DNA from: Rhabdophis nuchalis
Lineage: Eukaryota; Chordata; Lepidosauria; Squamata; Natricidae
NCBI GenBank assembly: GCA_039707465.1
Contig: CM077651.1
Coordinates: 26,013,019 to 26,077,018 of the forward strand
Direction: 5' to 3'
DNA: 64,000 nt
The notes beneath the pieces are model-generated. The model was not told where the DNA came from and made no database searches. It saw only the letters and a list, made by a program, of their open reading frames with translations. How positions within the stretch are numbered: position 1 is the stretch's first letter; each line of letters opens with the position of its first letter. Shown one piece after another: positions 1 to 11,176 of this stretch. A program made the translations under genes and the position numbers.

Positions 1-85
1 TTATATTAGGCCACCTTAAAAAAACCAACCCAAAATAGGGCTTGTTTTTGGGGTGGGCCTTATTTTTGGGGAAGCACAGTATTAT
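1..85. mobile_element. Right part of a MITE cut by the window edge
   Basis: AATAGGGCTTGTTTTTGGGG and GGCCTTATTTTTGGGGAAGC are the repeated blocks of a short MITE whose other end lies left of position 1. The next 1.6 kb (86-1674) holds nothing I recognise. Confidence 0.45.
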
Positions 86-1674
86 TATGCACTGGCAACA
101 ATTGACTGCCTTAATCTTAAATGCAATCCTTTGGCTAGATCCTCAGGGAGCTCATAAACTTTCTAAGGAGACAGAAAAAACAAAAACCAAATATTGCAAA
201 CAGTATTGAGATTGGTAACAGTACTATATGTTGTAAATTCCAACAGTTATACAGTGATTTTTTTTTACATTTATGATTCTGCAAATTACCCTAAAAAAAA
301 GTCTGTCATCACCACAGATTTAATGAGGCAGACATGATCCCCTGCATATCTACTTGTATCCAGGTGGTGGCAAAGGTGGGACAAAGATGTGCGTCATAAC
401 ATTACTACAAATGTTAAAACTTGCATTCTTACATCAAACCTCATTATGCAGGTATATAATTACAATATTTCTGTGATAACAACATAATGTATCACATATC
501 CTGATGTATAAATTGTTAAAATGTTCATGACTAAGGGAGACATGGGAACAAGGTCAGCCAATGAATATGCATAGCAACTAAGTCAGCCAATGGGAGCTTA
601 AACATCTGAGTCTGTGAAAAGAATTGGAACAGAAACTTAAGTAAGAAATCTGCAGGTGGTTTAGCTGTATTAAGCTCTGTGCTGAGAAACCTAAGCAGTC
701 TTGCTGCTCTGAGGAGTAAGCTAGCAGTCTGACTGGGTTTGTCTGCTAAAATGGAACTAACTGCTTATGTTTGCCTGTAAATAAGTTAATGAATCTAGCT
801 GAATCAGTTATCTGTGTGTGCTTTCTGGATTTGAATTTATGCAACAAACTGACATAAATCCATTTGTGGATAAACTGACCCTCAAATTTTTAACCAAAAT
901 ACCATGAAAAATGCGATCACCTATGGATATGCTGACCACATTTTTTCCATGGTACTTTGAGGGTTTGCTTAGTCATGGTTGAGCTTACATGCACATGTAC
1001 ATTTGTGGAATATATAGCTAATTATGAAAGGCATTACCATATATACTCATGGATACACTGAATCCAATTTGTGGTTCATTTTGGCACATAAAATTCTCCT
1101 TGAATATATACAATACACCTATTTAAGAAGCACTTGTTCAGCAGCCATTCAAATTTACAATGGCACTGAACTAGTGATCTTTACAATGGTCCTTGAAGTT
1201 CTGGCCACCAGAAGTTTCTGTGGTCACGTGGCTGCCAGTTGTGACGTTCTTTGCTGACTTCCTACAACAGTCCATGTGGAGGCTAATGGTGACATGACAT
1301 CCTCATTTAATCGCAGTGTGAGATTTCCTTAATGATGGCAACTGGAAGCTCTGGAATTGTCATTACTAAGAGTGGCAATCATGTGACAGTGTGTTTATAA
1401 CAGTGTCACTTAGTGATGGAAATTCCAGTCCCAACTCCCATTACCTGGATGCGTTTTCATTTTGAGTCTGGAAAAACTCTGAAATACTTTGTGAATCTGG
1501 CAACCTGTAGCACTCCTAGAAGATTTAAGTCAAATTGGGGAAAAGTTGGTTGGACATTCAAATTTAACATAGCAGGTTGTTGGGAAAGAGCATTATATTT
1601 GAACCAATCCATTCTCTCTCAAAAGGAATGAATAAACTTTTTCATGATTATGATAATGAAAAACAGAATCCTAC

Positions 1675-1838
1675 CTGAACCTAAAAGATGAACCTCTGGT
1701 AAAAAGAACAGGTTTAGGTTTGGGTTTGGGTTCCTCAAACAGCCTGAAGAAGGCATGGTGTTCTACGCAAATTTTCCAAAAAGCCTTGCACAAATCCCGA
1801 TTAGCCATTAGAAATTCCAGTGTGTCTTGGAAGTTACT
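1675..1838 (-). CDS. FARP1: FARP1 exon: end of FERM F3 lobe and FERM-adjacent start
   Basis: The exon is 164 bases: 54 codons plus AG (phase 0 in, phase 2 out). It follows an acceptor ending TTTTTTTTAG and precedes a GTAGGA donor. It encodes the stretch with [20 protein letters not shown] and then [18 protein letters not shown], the conserved end of the FERM C lobe and the lysine-proline hinge, finishing in RGSSFRF. The split serine codon is expected to be completed by the next exon, which lies left of this point and was not found before position 1. No frameshift or stop is seen. Confidence 0.93.
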
Positions 1839-3031
1839 CTAAAAAAAATAATAAAACTAGGTTTAGTATTGGAAAAAGAAAAGGAATAAAAAGAGACTAT
1901 ACATAACAAAAAGAGATATTTGACGTAAGCATTTTTGTTTTGGCTGTCTGGTTTACTTAAAGATTGAACATGTTTTGTCTGCAATGAAGATGAAAACCTT
2001 TATGAGACTAGGTGTAGATAGCATCCAGACAAGATCCAAATAATACATTATTCCTGTTATTCTTTAGGGTGAAAAGCAGAATGGACCTCTGAACTTTGAA
2101 GGAATATTTTCTGCAAATCCCAACAATATTAACATGACCATTTTCATTTCTTTAAAGCAATGCCTCATAAGTTTAATTATTGGCTAAGGTCATCTTCCCC
2201 TGATGCAGTTTTGCAGGGGTGTGAAATCATTATTACTACAGTTGTTTTGTCTATTCTAAATTTGTTCTACCTCAATCTTTTTTGTTAGGTTCTCTCAAAA
2301 TCCCAGCAGCAATAAAGGGCTATTTGGTATTTTTGTTTGGCCTTGTGTTTATGTAAGAGTGTTGTGTATTTCATTTATAGCAGTCTTTTTAAAGACTTGT
2401 GCCTGGCTTTATTTTTTTTTTCATGTTCTTTTCTTTCATTTTAAGGCCATGCATGCTTCTTGGGAGGAAGACAAGGAATATTCCTGTCAGGAGCCTGGAA
2501 TTATTTTTATGTGATCATGTAGCTAATGTATTTCTGCAATTTGCTTTGTTGTGAGTTTGTGTGTCATAGGTTTCTTCCACCTGTGACATAATTGCTTTTG
2601 TTCTGTGTTGTGCCTATTCTGAAGGAGTCACATTTAAAAAAATGAAGACTGTGTGTTGCTTTGCTTGTGTATTTTTCTGCACTATCACTAGTTGCCCACC
2701 TGTAAAATGGGTATTCGATTATCCTTTGTGAGAAAAATATATAGTATGCTTTGCAATGGGAAGTCAGATTATTATTTCTGTCTTGTTCTTGAGAATAAAT
2801 TGGACATGGGCATAATAAATGTTGCCAGGGTGAAGTAGACAGAAAGTTGATCTGGAAAACAGTGCCTTTTTAAGTTAATCTTGCCTTGTACCTTTGTGGT
2901 CCAGAGAGAAACGTGGGGCACAGAAACACAGCAGGAATAATTGAGGACTTGATTTAAGGAAGTAATGAAAAGTATCCTAAAATGCGAAAATGCCAAGGGG
3001 GTCTGTCCTTCCAGGTTAAATGTAAACTTAC
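1839..3031 (-). other. FARP1 intron, no further element recognised
   Basis: This 1,193-base intron lies between the exons ending at 3032 and starting at 1838. It is AT-rich. I recognise no repeat, RNA gene or extra exon in it. Confidence 0.6.
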
Positions 3032-3127
3032 ATTTACATCTGGCCGTAGTTTAATAAGAAAACGCTTCCTCTTAAAGCTGAGCTTCCGAACTTTAGACCA
3101 GTTGAATGCATTTATCTTCGTGTAACC
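3032..3127 (-). CDS. FARP1: FARP1 exon: FERM F3 lobe
   Basis: The exon is 96 bases, 32 whole codons, phase 0 on both sides. Its acceptor ends ATTAG and its donor is a strong GTAAGT. It encodes [20 protein letters not shown] followed by [12 protein letters not shown]. This is the most conserved strand-turn segment of the PTB-like F3 lobe, shared by FARP1, FARP2 and FRMD7. The usual residue after the first glycine is phenylalanine or threonine and here it is tyrosine, a mild change. Confidence 0.95.
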
Positions 3128-3395
3128 CTAATTATGATACATAATGAAGGAAAATAAGGTATTTGCTAGTCAGTGTGCATTATTATCCCACATCAAACGA
3201 AAAACAAACAAAAATCCCCTTGTACTGTAGAGGGATACTGGATTTTGTTAACCATACCCAATTAACAAAGACATGGCTCATATTACTTCTACTACAAATT
3301 TGACCAGTGATTTATGATCTGGAGGAATAGTCACAACAATACCAATCTTTTCTGTTTGCAATCTGGATTAACTATAATTAGAACCACTTACGCAC

Positions 3396-3543
3396 CTGAA
3401 ACACCAGAATGCCTGTATGAGCCACTCCTAGGTTGATCTTGGTTCCTTCTCTGTCCTTAGCTGGATGTAACCGGATTCCATACATTTCCAAACGACGGGC
3501 AATTTCAAGCAGCTGGAAATCGGATTCTGCTGGTGTCTGACCA
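3396..3543 (-). CDS. FARP1: FARP1 exon: FERM F2-F3 junction
   Basis: The exon is 148 bases: one base completing an isoleucine codon, then 49 codons. The acceptor is CCTTCAG and the donor GTGCGT. It encodes [20 protein letters not shown], then [20 protein letters not shown] and AHTGILVFQ. It ends the alpha-helical F2 lobe and opens F3. The sequence is nearly the vertebrate FARP1 consensus as I know it; FARP2 and FRMD7 are recognisably different here. A 268-base intron separates it from the next exon. Confidence 0.96.
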
Positions 3544-3838
3544 CTGAAGGAGTTATAATGCGTTTCACAAGATAAAATGAAAGTAGTTTTGAAGAACCTG
3601 CCTTTCCAAGGAAATACTATTTCCTCCTCAACGTGCTCTGTTATTCATTGTAAGATAGAAGTTGACTTTATAAGTCATATTGTTTAGCACACTATTCACT
3701 AGAACAGGGGTGTAAAACCTGTATCATCATGGTGTCATCACATGATGTATTGCATCTTTCCCCCCCCTTTGCTAAACTGGCATTCTAACATCACTTAACA
3801 ATAATGCTTAATAGTAATAGTCAGTACAATGTACTTAC

Positions 3839-3953
3839 ATATGATTATGATGAAATTCCATTATTTTGTCTTCTAAAGCTTCTTGTTGAGGTATATATTT
3901 GTTTTTTGCTAAGTGTTCATGATCAATGGTTTCATCAAAATCCCCAATTTCAG
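3839..3953 (-). CDS. FARP1: FARP1 exon: FERM F2 lobe
   Basis: The exon is 115 bases, phase 1 in and phase 2 out (two bases, 37 codons, two bases). The acceptor is CCCTTTAG and the donor GTAAGT. It encodes EIGDFDETIDHEHLAKNKYI, then PQQEALEDKIMEFHHNH. This is the helical F2 lobe of the FERM domain, which helps form the cleft bound by membrane lipids and cytoplasmic tails. The flanking split codons give serine and isoleucine when joined to the neighbouring exons, which supports the boundaries. Confidence 0.95.
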
Positions 3954-4247
3954 CTAAAGGGAAAAAAATACTCAATGGATAAAAATCTAAATTTGGAGAG
4001 GAGATCTGTACTGGAAAGTATAAATCATCCTGATTCTATAAACATTAGCAATATATTGTAGTTAGTTCAATAGGAAGTCCCTCCAGAGTTTTCAATTTTC
4101 ATTCTCAAGATGGCACAATGTATTTTTCATGTGAAGGTGTGAAAACACAAAGATAAATACTGGGCAACTGCAGCTGTCATGAATTTAGGGAATAAAAAAA
4201 ATCTACACCTATTAGTACTTGTTTCAAATGCACATGGATGCACGCAT

Positions 4248-4286
<39 letters not shown>

Positions 4287-5869
4287 ATAACCACTATAAT
4301 GCCCCAAGTCCTTCTAATTCTTTACAACATTTAGAATTTCAGTAGATATTGTCAGATATTATTAAGGCACATCTTGAAGACTTCCATTTGAAACTCTTAA
4401 TGCAAATGCTAGCTATCTGTGGTTAACTTTTTATATTTAGACACCACACAAGGCTTTATCCAATCTGGACTAACAAGTATTACAAAGATAAATCTTTTGG
4501 GAAACTCAAAAGGGGTATGGTATGCTTACACACAATAGAGAAATTTAAATAAACAATGTTTTCTATATAAAATAGAATATCGTTTGATCATGAGTTTATG
4601 GAAGTCATGTGCTGTCAGATATTTAAATCACTTTCATTCATTGACAAAATTATCAAAAGTATATAGGATTTTTAAACAATAGTACCATGTTATGTAATTG
4701 AGAAATATCATTTTAATTGGATACTTTACTAATAAATATGATACCAGACAGGTATAATGGATAAAATCTTCTTTCCAACAAGAACCAATTTTGAAAGCCA
4801 ATTCAGTTACTAATGTCATTCTAAAAAGCAGGATTACTTTCTAGAATGTCTTGAAATTTCAGGTCTCTTAGATGACTAGACCAACATTGTTCTTTGTCAT
4901 TCATATTTTCACTGAAAAAGTGAAACTGAAGAATCACTTGTTCTTTTCCCAGCTCCTCATGTAGCTTATTTTCCACTTAGTTTCATTAATTCTAATAGAA
5001 TTGATCTCCAAACTTCCAAAATTGCTATTCTGAGAAATGGAGGATGGATCTCCATGTGTCAATTCAAAGCTGTTCATGGACTGGGATAGTTGAAATATTG
5101 AGATAGAGGACTTGAAAAATGGAATCACAGATTTTTCTTCAGCATTCCATTTGATGTCATCTATTGATATGGGCTTCAATAAAATTACATACATATACAG
5201 CAGCTGTGCTTACTCTATTTGTAGTAGCCATCTGATCTACATTCAGACACTGAAATTATTCTAAAATTCTATTTTCTAGTATAACAGAGATTTTTGCCAG
5301 AACACAGAAATGTTTTTTTTTTAAATTTGATTATTTCCAGAAGCTCCTGTTTGGGCTTACACTTACACATCTAAATGCAAAGCAGCTAATCTTTCGGGCT
5401 ACTTCAGAGAGAGGAATGAAACAACAATATATTTTTTTTCAAAATATAAGTGAGCTCCCAGAAGAAAAAGCTGGGATTTGGCTAAGGGAGTTATACATCC
5501 CCCCATTGTTATTTCACATTCTATTTTTAAAGATTGAATGTATTCCCACTTTTACATCTTCAGCCCTTAATGTTATGTGGATAAAGTCGGTGACTTTAGA
5601 ATGTCAACAAATGTAACATTGATTGTAAACAAGGAAACAGTTTATTAGAAATTACTAGTCCTTTTTCCCTCTAAACATAGACATTGTGCATCTACCACTG
5701 AACAAATATTTTAAGTAAATATTGCGTAATATTTGAGATACAAGAATACAAGAAAGAAAAAGTAAATTTCTGGGAACAGCTTTATTTTCAGCTTTTTATA
5801 GAAAAATATTACCTAACATTATACTGTTCAAAATGCAGAAGGTAAAAAATGGGGGGGGAAATTACTTAC
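3954..5869 (-). other. FARP1 intron with a CA microsatellite
   Basis: This intron is 1,916 bases. A dinucleotide (CA)n run lies at 4249-4285. Apart from that I see AT-rich sequence without a recognisable element or extra exon. Confidence 0.6.
4249..4285. repeat. (CA)n microsatellite
   Basis: About 18 uninterrupted CA units, within a FARP1 intron. Confidence 0.97.
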
Positions 5870-5967
5870 ACTGTACAATGTGTGATATTAAGAGAGCAGC
5901 ACTAGTGTCATTACAGGTTAGTCTTCCTTGTGCTAAATCCTGTTTAATTTGCAATGCAAATAAGTAC
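5870..5967 (-). CDS. FARP1: FARP1 exon: FERM F2 lobe start
   Basis: The exon is 98 bases: one base completing an arginine codon, 32 codons, and a first base T of a serine codon. The acceptor is CCCTTTCAG and the donor GTAAGT. It encodes [20 protein letters not shown] then [12 protein letters not shown]. The sequence is the canonical first helices of the FERM F2 lobe and is close to FARP1 ([15 protein letters not shown]). FARP2 is clearly different here, which makes this the best single exon for choosing between the paralogues. Confidence 0.96.
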
Positions 5968-6992
5968 CTGAAAGGGCACATAAAAAAGAAAATATTACTG
6001 ACACTTTTATGGAGTGTTCGTAAAATCAAAATTTTTACATATTCCCTTACTAACAAGTTTATTTGGGATGAAAAATCCACCCTTACATTAAGTTTATCAG
6101 GTAGGGTCTTTCTCTAAGAACCTGCTATTTACATACATTTTTGGTTCAAGCACATTGGAAAGCCTACTTTATGGAAGTCTCACCGCTGACACTATTAGAA
6201 TATTTGTGGTGCCCAGCCAAGCCTCTCTCTGTTATTTTGTGTAAACTCTTTCAATGTTTCCATTTCTACCTAGTTATTTTTAAGTTATTATTTGTCATTC
6301 TGAATGTGCATATTGTTCAAATGCTACTAATTTATCCTTACAAGAACCATAAATAAAACATTTTTGCACAACAAACATCACACAATGTTTTTGCAAATTA
6401 TGAGCACCATAGATTATTACTTTCACTAATTGTGACCATCGATTCAGCCCTATTAGAAGAGGGAAAGATACCACCAAATACTTCAGTCAATGATGAAATA
6501 CAAGTTGCCCTTCTTTATCATGAAAAAAACCCTATCTTTTCATAGTTATTAGTGAACACCATTTGACTTAGTAATTTCTTTAAAAGGTTTCACAAGATCC
6601 AAAGATTCGGCAAGGAATATTTTAGTGCAATCATCACTCAGTTGCATTCAGAGGAATAGGAAATCTGCCTGCCATCTCTCAAGCTTTGCTGGTTTCTCTG
6701 GGCAGGGAGTGAGAGAAGGACACAACTGTAGATGTGGGTAACAGCAATATGAAACAAACAAGTATGAAGATATTGAGGTACAGAAATAAAAATCAGCTCC
6801 ATTCTCACTTTAAAAATAAATCTGAATAGAACAAATTAAACCAAATTTTAGATCAGACATTTGAAAGCCTGGAATCCTTTCAAGTAAACTCCTGACCTCA
6901 CCTTAATATGGTTTATTTTAAAATTTGGTATGAATATTTCCAATTCTTGTTGTCTTGATGAAGAGGAATTTAAAACGGATGCTTACACCAAC
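5968..6992 (-). other. FARP1 intron, nothing recognised
   Basis: A 1,025-base AT-rich intron. I see no repeat family, RNA gene or additional exon in it. Confidence 0.55.
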
Positions 6993-7071
6993 CTTGTTAA
7001 TTCTTCTTGCAGCTGAGCATGATCAGGTGGGAAGAATTTTACCACAAATTTTAGAATGATATGCTTAGGTC
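6993..7071 (-). CDS. FARP1: FARP1 exon: FERM F1 lobe end
   Basis: The exon is 79 bases: two bases completing an arginine codon, 25 codons, then AG. The acceptor is TCTCTTAG. The donor GTTGGT is non-consensus at position 3 but keeps GT. It encodes PKHIILKFVVKFFPPDHAQL followed by QEELT, the end of the ubiquitin-like F1 lobe, with the FERM hallmark FVVKFFPPD. The phase matches both neighbours. Confidence 0.95.
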
Positions 7072-7934
7072 CTAAGAGACAAAATGAGGGGGCAACAATG
7101 ACAAAAGTCATCAATTTATTGTTTACATATATTGTATGTGAATATTTCATTCATAGCATGACTTAAAAAGTGACTGAACAGTGTAAACTATGTACTATTA
7201 ATAAAAAGTTAAGGAATGCAACATCAAGTATAATATTGACTAAATCAAACTACGTCTCAGAGCGAAAGAAATTTAGCCACTCTTAATAATCCTAGAATCA
7301 TTCTTGAAAAAAAAAAACTTTTTGAAGGGCTAACCAATTTATATGAAATTATCTTGCAAATACTAATCTCTGATTTTTGAGACTTTTTCTTCTCCTATAA
7401 TCTAGAAAGAGAAAAATAATTCTCTGCTCAAAAATTGCAGTTTCTTACTTAGTTCCTGAACTAAATATTTAAGTGCTTAAAAGGAAAATGTACAATTAAC
7501 AAACTTGTTTCACTACTCTGTTAATCAGGATTGGTTTAGTGAAGATATTACTAGAAGTAAACTTCACACCTAAGTTTGCATGCTGTAATAGCAGGCAGAA
7601 AGAAAGAAGGCGAGGTCCAATAAATACATAGTATTCAAAAATAACATTTTTTCCTGTCCTAAATCAAATAAATTCTGGTCTTCATTGAAACTCTCTATCC
7701 TAACTCTCTGCTGAGAGTATAGTTGCATCTACACTTCTTTATTTGGTACATTTGTTATAGGTCCAACATTCTCAAACATTTGTAGTCAGGGCAATGTTCA
7801 AATAAGATGTATGTATGTAAAATTCAATTAGATATATTATTTTGTCTATGCATTTAAGTCGCAATAAAATCAGGGAAGGCTATCATCTGAAACTGGGTCT
7901 ATATTTGCACCAAAAGAAAACTGTCAACACATAC
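7072..7934 (-). other. FARP1 intron, nothing recognised
   Basis: An 863-base intron between two short FERM exons. AT-rich, with no recognisable element. Confidence 0.55.
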
Positions 7935-7977
7935 TTTTGATTTGTTTTATGATAGGTTTCAAAAGATCCAGCCAAAC
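7935..7977 (-). CDS. FARP1: FARP1 micro-exon: FERM F1 lobe
   Basis: A 43-base exon: 14 codons plus one base, phase 0 in and phase 1 out. The acceptor is CCCCTAG and the donor GTATGT. It encodes VWLDLLKPIIKQIK, the F1-lobe segment after the loop coded by the previous exon. It is too short for ordinary ORF searches and was found by looking for the missing piece between the exons at 10693 and 7071. The phases join without error. Confidence 0.93.
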
Positions 7978-8599
7978 CTAGGGGAAAAGAAAAGATATAA
8001 TCACTGGTGCAGCTAAAACAAGAAACAAGAGCTCCATAGTTTAATTTCTAATCCAATCATTCCTGGATTGCATCATTTTACCAGATCTGAACTGTATAAA
8101 TTTGGATGATCAATGAATATTGCATCTGGCAATCATCCTAGTTTATTTCAGGTTAGATTTCATAGCCCTATTTTAAGATGAAAGTGAAGGCAGCTAATTT
8201 CACTGGACAGAGTCCAGCCAGCAAAGGAGACACAAATGTGGCATACAAAGTCCGGGAGCAATCATGCACATAGTAGGATATAAACCATATTAAACTGAAT
8301 TTTCAGAGGAAAAAAACATGTTCACAATAGTGATTATCAAGCCAAAACCCCCACCAAAATAATTATAGCATGATCTGTTCTCCACACAAAATTAAATAAA
8401 GAGAATCCAATTAAATAAATGACTCAAAATCATTATACTTGTTTGTTTATATTTATTGAGGAAAATGATCCAAAGCTGCATGTTGGTGTGTGGTAGAATA
8501 ATGTGAACCTTTGATAACTTTGCCCCACTTGAACAGCAATAACTGCAACTAAACGTTTCTGATAATACTTGTTGTATACAAGTCATTGATTTGGAGGAA

Positions 8600-9350
8600 T
8601 TTTAGTCCAACTCTGGAATATTGGTGGGTTTCCTTGCATGAACTACATGCTTCAGGTCCTTCAACAATAGTTTTCTAGGATTATTAAGATCAGGATTTTA
8701 ACATGGCATTCCAAAACATTAACTTTCTTCTGCTTTATACAACTTGTGTGTTTTGGGTCTCTGTCTTGCGGAATGATCCACTTTTTTGTTGAGCTCCAGG
8801 TTAACCAACATCCTGTAGGATTGATTGGAACAATTCAGAATTCAAAGTTTCATCTTGGTTTAGATGCCGCAGAGAAACCATGATACTGCCACAAACATGT
8901 TTCACAAATGGGCTAAGGTTCTCCTGCTGGAATGCAGTATTTGCCTTTCAGCAAATATAACACTTTTAATTTTTATTTTTGTCTCATCCATCCACAGAAC
9001 ATTCTTCCAATAGCCTTCTTGTTAATCCATGTGGGTTTATTTTTTCATAAACTGTAGATAGGCAACAATGTTCTTTTCATAGAGTAGTAGCTTTCTCTTT
9101 GTAGGTCTTACCATTGCTCACCATTGTTATTCAATGTTGCCCTGCTTGCATTTCCCAATGCAAGTGCGCCATTACTTTTTAGACATTACCTGGGCTCTTT
9201 AAGACATCTCAGAGTATTAATGCAATATGTAACAATGATTGTTGTTTTTTACGTCTTAGATAGTAAACACCCAGAATTCTCTTATTTAAATAAGGACAGG
9301 ACCTCACATACACTTAATTTCTCCTTCGAATAAGTTGATATTCCAAGAGT
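8600..9350 (-). pseudogene. Tc1-like transposase pseudogene
   Basis: Minus-strand translation around 9030-8970 gives GYWKNVLWMDETK, the signature around the second catalytic aspartate of Tc1 transposases (the NVLWSDE-type motif). Neighbouring bases also resemble Tc1 transposase coding sequence. No uninterrupted frame covers the domain, so it is dead. The limits are approximate. Confidence 0.7.
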
Positions 9351-9354
9351 TGGC

Positions 9355-9358
<4 letters not shown>

Positions 9359-9430
<72 letters not shown>

Positions 9431-9460
9431 AACACACACACACACACCCCTCTCTCTCTC
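9359..9460. repeat. Compound (CT)n-(CA)n-(TC)n microsatellite
   Basis: About 33 CT units at 9359-9424, then AC units at 9431-9448, then TC units to 9460. It lies inside the Tc1 remnant. Confidence 0.97.
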
Positions 9461-9757
9461 TGGATCATTTTTAAAACAATAAATAAATGAACAAATATAA
9501 TGTTTTTAACTCATTTGTTTATTAATAGTTGTGTGAAGATCATTTTTACGTGCTATTTATGGAGAAATATTGGAAATTCAAAGACTTCACAAACTTTTAA
9601 GCACCACTGTGCATTGAGCTCATACTAATGTATTTCTGGATGCAACACACACACATACAGAGAGAGAAGAGAGAGAGAGAGATTCCCACAAAGTTAAATA
9701 TGTTTAACTCCTAGATAGTAAGAAAGCAAACTTTCCTCTCACAAAAAGAAAACTCAC

Positions 9758-9808
9758 TTTGTCCTGAACAAGAAGGCTCGAAAGAATCGTACACTTGTTC
9801 AGGACAAA
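9758..9808. repeat. Perfect 15-bp inverted repeat (hairpin)
   Basis: TTTGTCCTGAACAAG at 9758-9772 is the exact reverse complement of 9794-9808, with a 21-base spacer. It lies in a FARP1 intron. No transposon family was recognised around it. Confidence 0.85.
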
Positions 9809-10692
9809 ACTTGAATAGCTCTTTGTTATACCAAGTTAAAAGCATATCCTCCTTTCAGAAAAATAACTCAGGACCCACAAAAAAAATGTGCCCAAGTTCT
9901 GGCTCATTAATGCATCTTGATTATTTTGAGGGACATTTTTTTTTAATTTAAAATTGTTTTTGTTACCCAATAAAAACATCTATGCCTTGAGGAAAAACAC
10001 AGTTTTTAGATTTAAAAAAAAAACACAAACCAGATCTTGGTATTTCTTGGCATTGTAATAATATTTTGTTTTGAACTTCACACTTGGCACCCAGAAAAAT
10101 GTGTGCACTGCCAAATTTCTGAAAAGAATGACTAAAATACAACCCAGTTATAATTGCATGGGTACCCAGCACAGGAGTAGAAGGTTTTACAATGTTATTT
10201 CTGGTGCAGAAATGATAAACTCAGAAAGGAAACAGCACAGGCTACACACTTCTGTGGTAGCAAGTGATACTCTCTTAGAAAAGCTTAAAATACACAACAG
10301 TTGCCAAAGTACAACAGATTTGTTTCCAGCAGAAGAGAGGAAGAAAAGGATGAACAGATGTTATTTTCATAATGTGAAGCATAATGAACCGGACACCTAT
10401 TACTCAGTCCACGATTAATTATCTATCCTTCAAGGCTAGAATTTTATTTTTGAAATAATAAAAAACCTGTCCAATAGATATGTGCACACATTTTAGTAAA
10501 ACAGAAGTGTAGGTTTATCTAGAGCAGTATGATTTATTCATATGCTCTTGCTTATCTACTTTGCTTTCAAGTGAGAAAAATAGAAAACATTTTAAGGGAG
10601 CTATGAAACGTTTATGCAAATGTTTAAAAGCATGAAAAGATTATAAAATGATATCATGGGAGAGATGATTTAGGCAAAATATCTTTACATAC

Positions 10693-10797
10693 CATGACCT
10701 TCTTATGATCCAGAAACTCAAGGCCAAAATAATCACCTTCAACAAGATTCAGATGGTTGCAGACGGCATCCAATAAAATCTTTCCTGGAGCTCTTTG
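10693..10797 (-). CDS. FARP1: FARP1 exon: FERM F1 lobe
   Basis: The exon is 105 bases, 35 whole codons, phase 0 on both sides. The acceptor is TTTTTCACTACAG and the donor GTATGT. It encodes QRAPGKILLDAVCNHLNLVE then GDYFGLEFLDHKKVM, the ubiquitin-like F1 lobe near the start of the FERM domain. It is the first coding exon visible in the window in transcription order. The protein N-terminus, a few tens of residues including the start methionine, must come from an exon further right, beyond a very long intron. Confidence 0.95.
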
Positions 10798-11176
10798 CTG
10801 TAGTGAAAAACAAACATTATGCATTATATATGAAAATGAAAAACCCACATTAAAAATCCATTTCAAATTCAAGTTATTTTGTCTTCTCACATATAGGCGA
10901 GCAGATAACAAAACCATGTTTCCCTGTGTACAGTCTATTTTTAGGTGAATGTCAAAGTATTGAAGGCTCTATGGTGTCTCTACTTTACTATATTATACAA
11001 TGTGTTAGTTGAAAAGTGGACAGGAAGGCATCAAGTAAGCTAGCTGCATGCTCTTCCATTTAGTTTGTCAGCTGCCAGATAACTATTTTCTCTTTAAGAA
11101 ATGGGAGGGAAAGGGACAACTGATTTCTAAGTTTGAAATTTACACACCACACCCACACCCACCCATGATACTTGGG
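10798..11176 (-). other. Start of the long upstream FARP1 intron
   Basis: No FARP1 exon was found to the right of 10797, so the rest of the window is read as one intron of more than 53 kb. This first stretch holds nothing else I recognise. Confidence 0.5.

Larger units (their letters stand above)
8324..9610 (-). mobile_element. Degraded Tc1/mariner DNA transposon
   Basis: The two ends carry related inverted sequence. The left end reads ACAATAGTGATTATCAAG, then a stretch with ATTTATTGAGGAAAATGATCC. The right end reads the reverse sense, finishing AAGCACCACTGT. The right-hand TIR shows the same TGGATCATTTT...AATAAATAAATGA signature. The length, about 1.3 kb, is normal for a Tc1-like element. 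The transposase would read on the minus strand but is broken by stops and frameshifts. A (CT)n/(CA)n expansion at 9361-9460 sits inside it. Confidence 0.75.
7978..10692 (-). other. FARP1 intron holding a decayed Tc1/mariner element
   Basis: A 2,715-base intron. About half is a degraded Tc1/mariner copy (8324-9610) with a CT/CA microsatellite inside it. A short perfect inverted repeat lies at 9758-9808. The rest is AT-rich and unrecognised. Confidence 0.6.
1..10797 (-). other. FARP1: FARP1 gene, partial: eight FERM-domain exons
   Basis: Eight minus-strand exons read in order 10797-10693, 7977-7935, 7071-6993, 5967-5870, 3953-3839, 3543-3396, 3127-3032 and 1838-1675. They carry 848 coding bases without a stop, and every exon-exon phase fits (0, 1, 2, 1, 2, 0, 0, 2). 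The translation follows the FERM domain of FARP1 from the F1 lobe (NHLNLVEGDYFGLEF) through F2 ([14 protein letters not shown]) and F3 ([18 protein letters not shown]) into the FERM-adjacent region ([10 protein letters not shown]). FARP1 is a membrane-associated Rho-family guanine-nucleotide exchange factor acting in dendrite and synapse formation; the FERM part binds membrane and partners such as plexins and SynCAM. FARP2 and FRMD7 share the fold, but the F1 and F2 sequences fit FARP1 much better. The first coding exon and the RhoGEF, PH and stop exons lie outside the window or were not seen. Confidence 0.93.
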
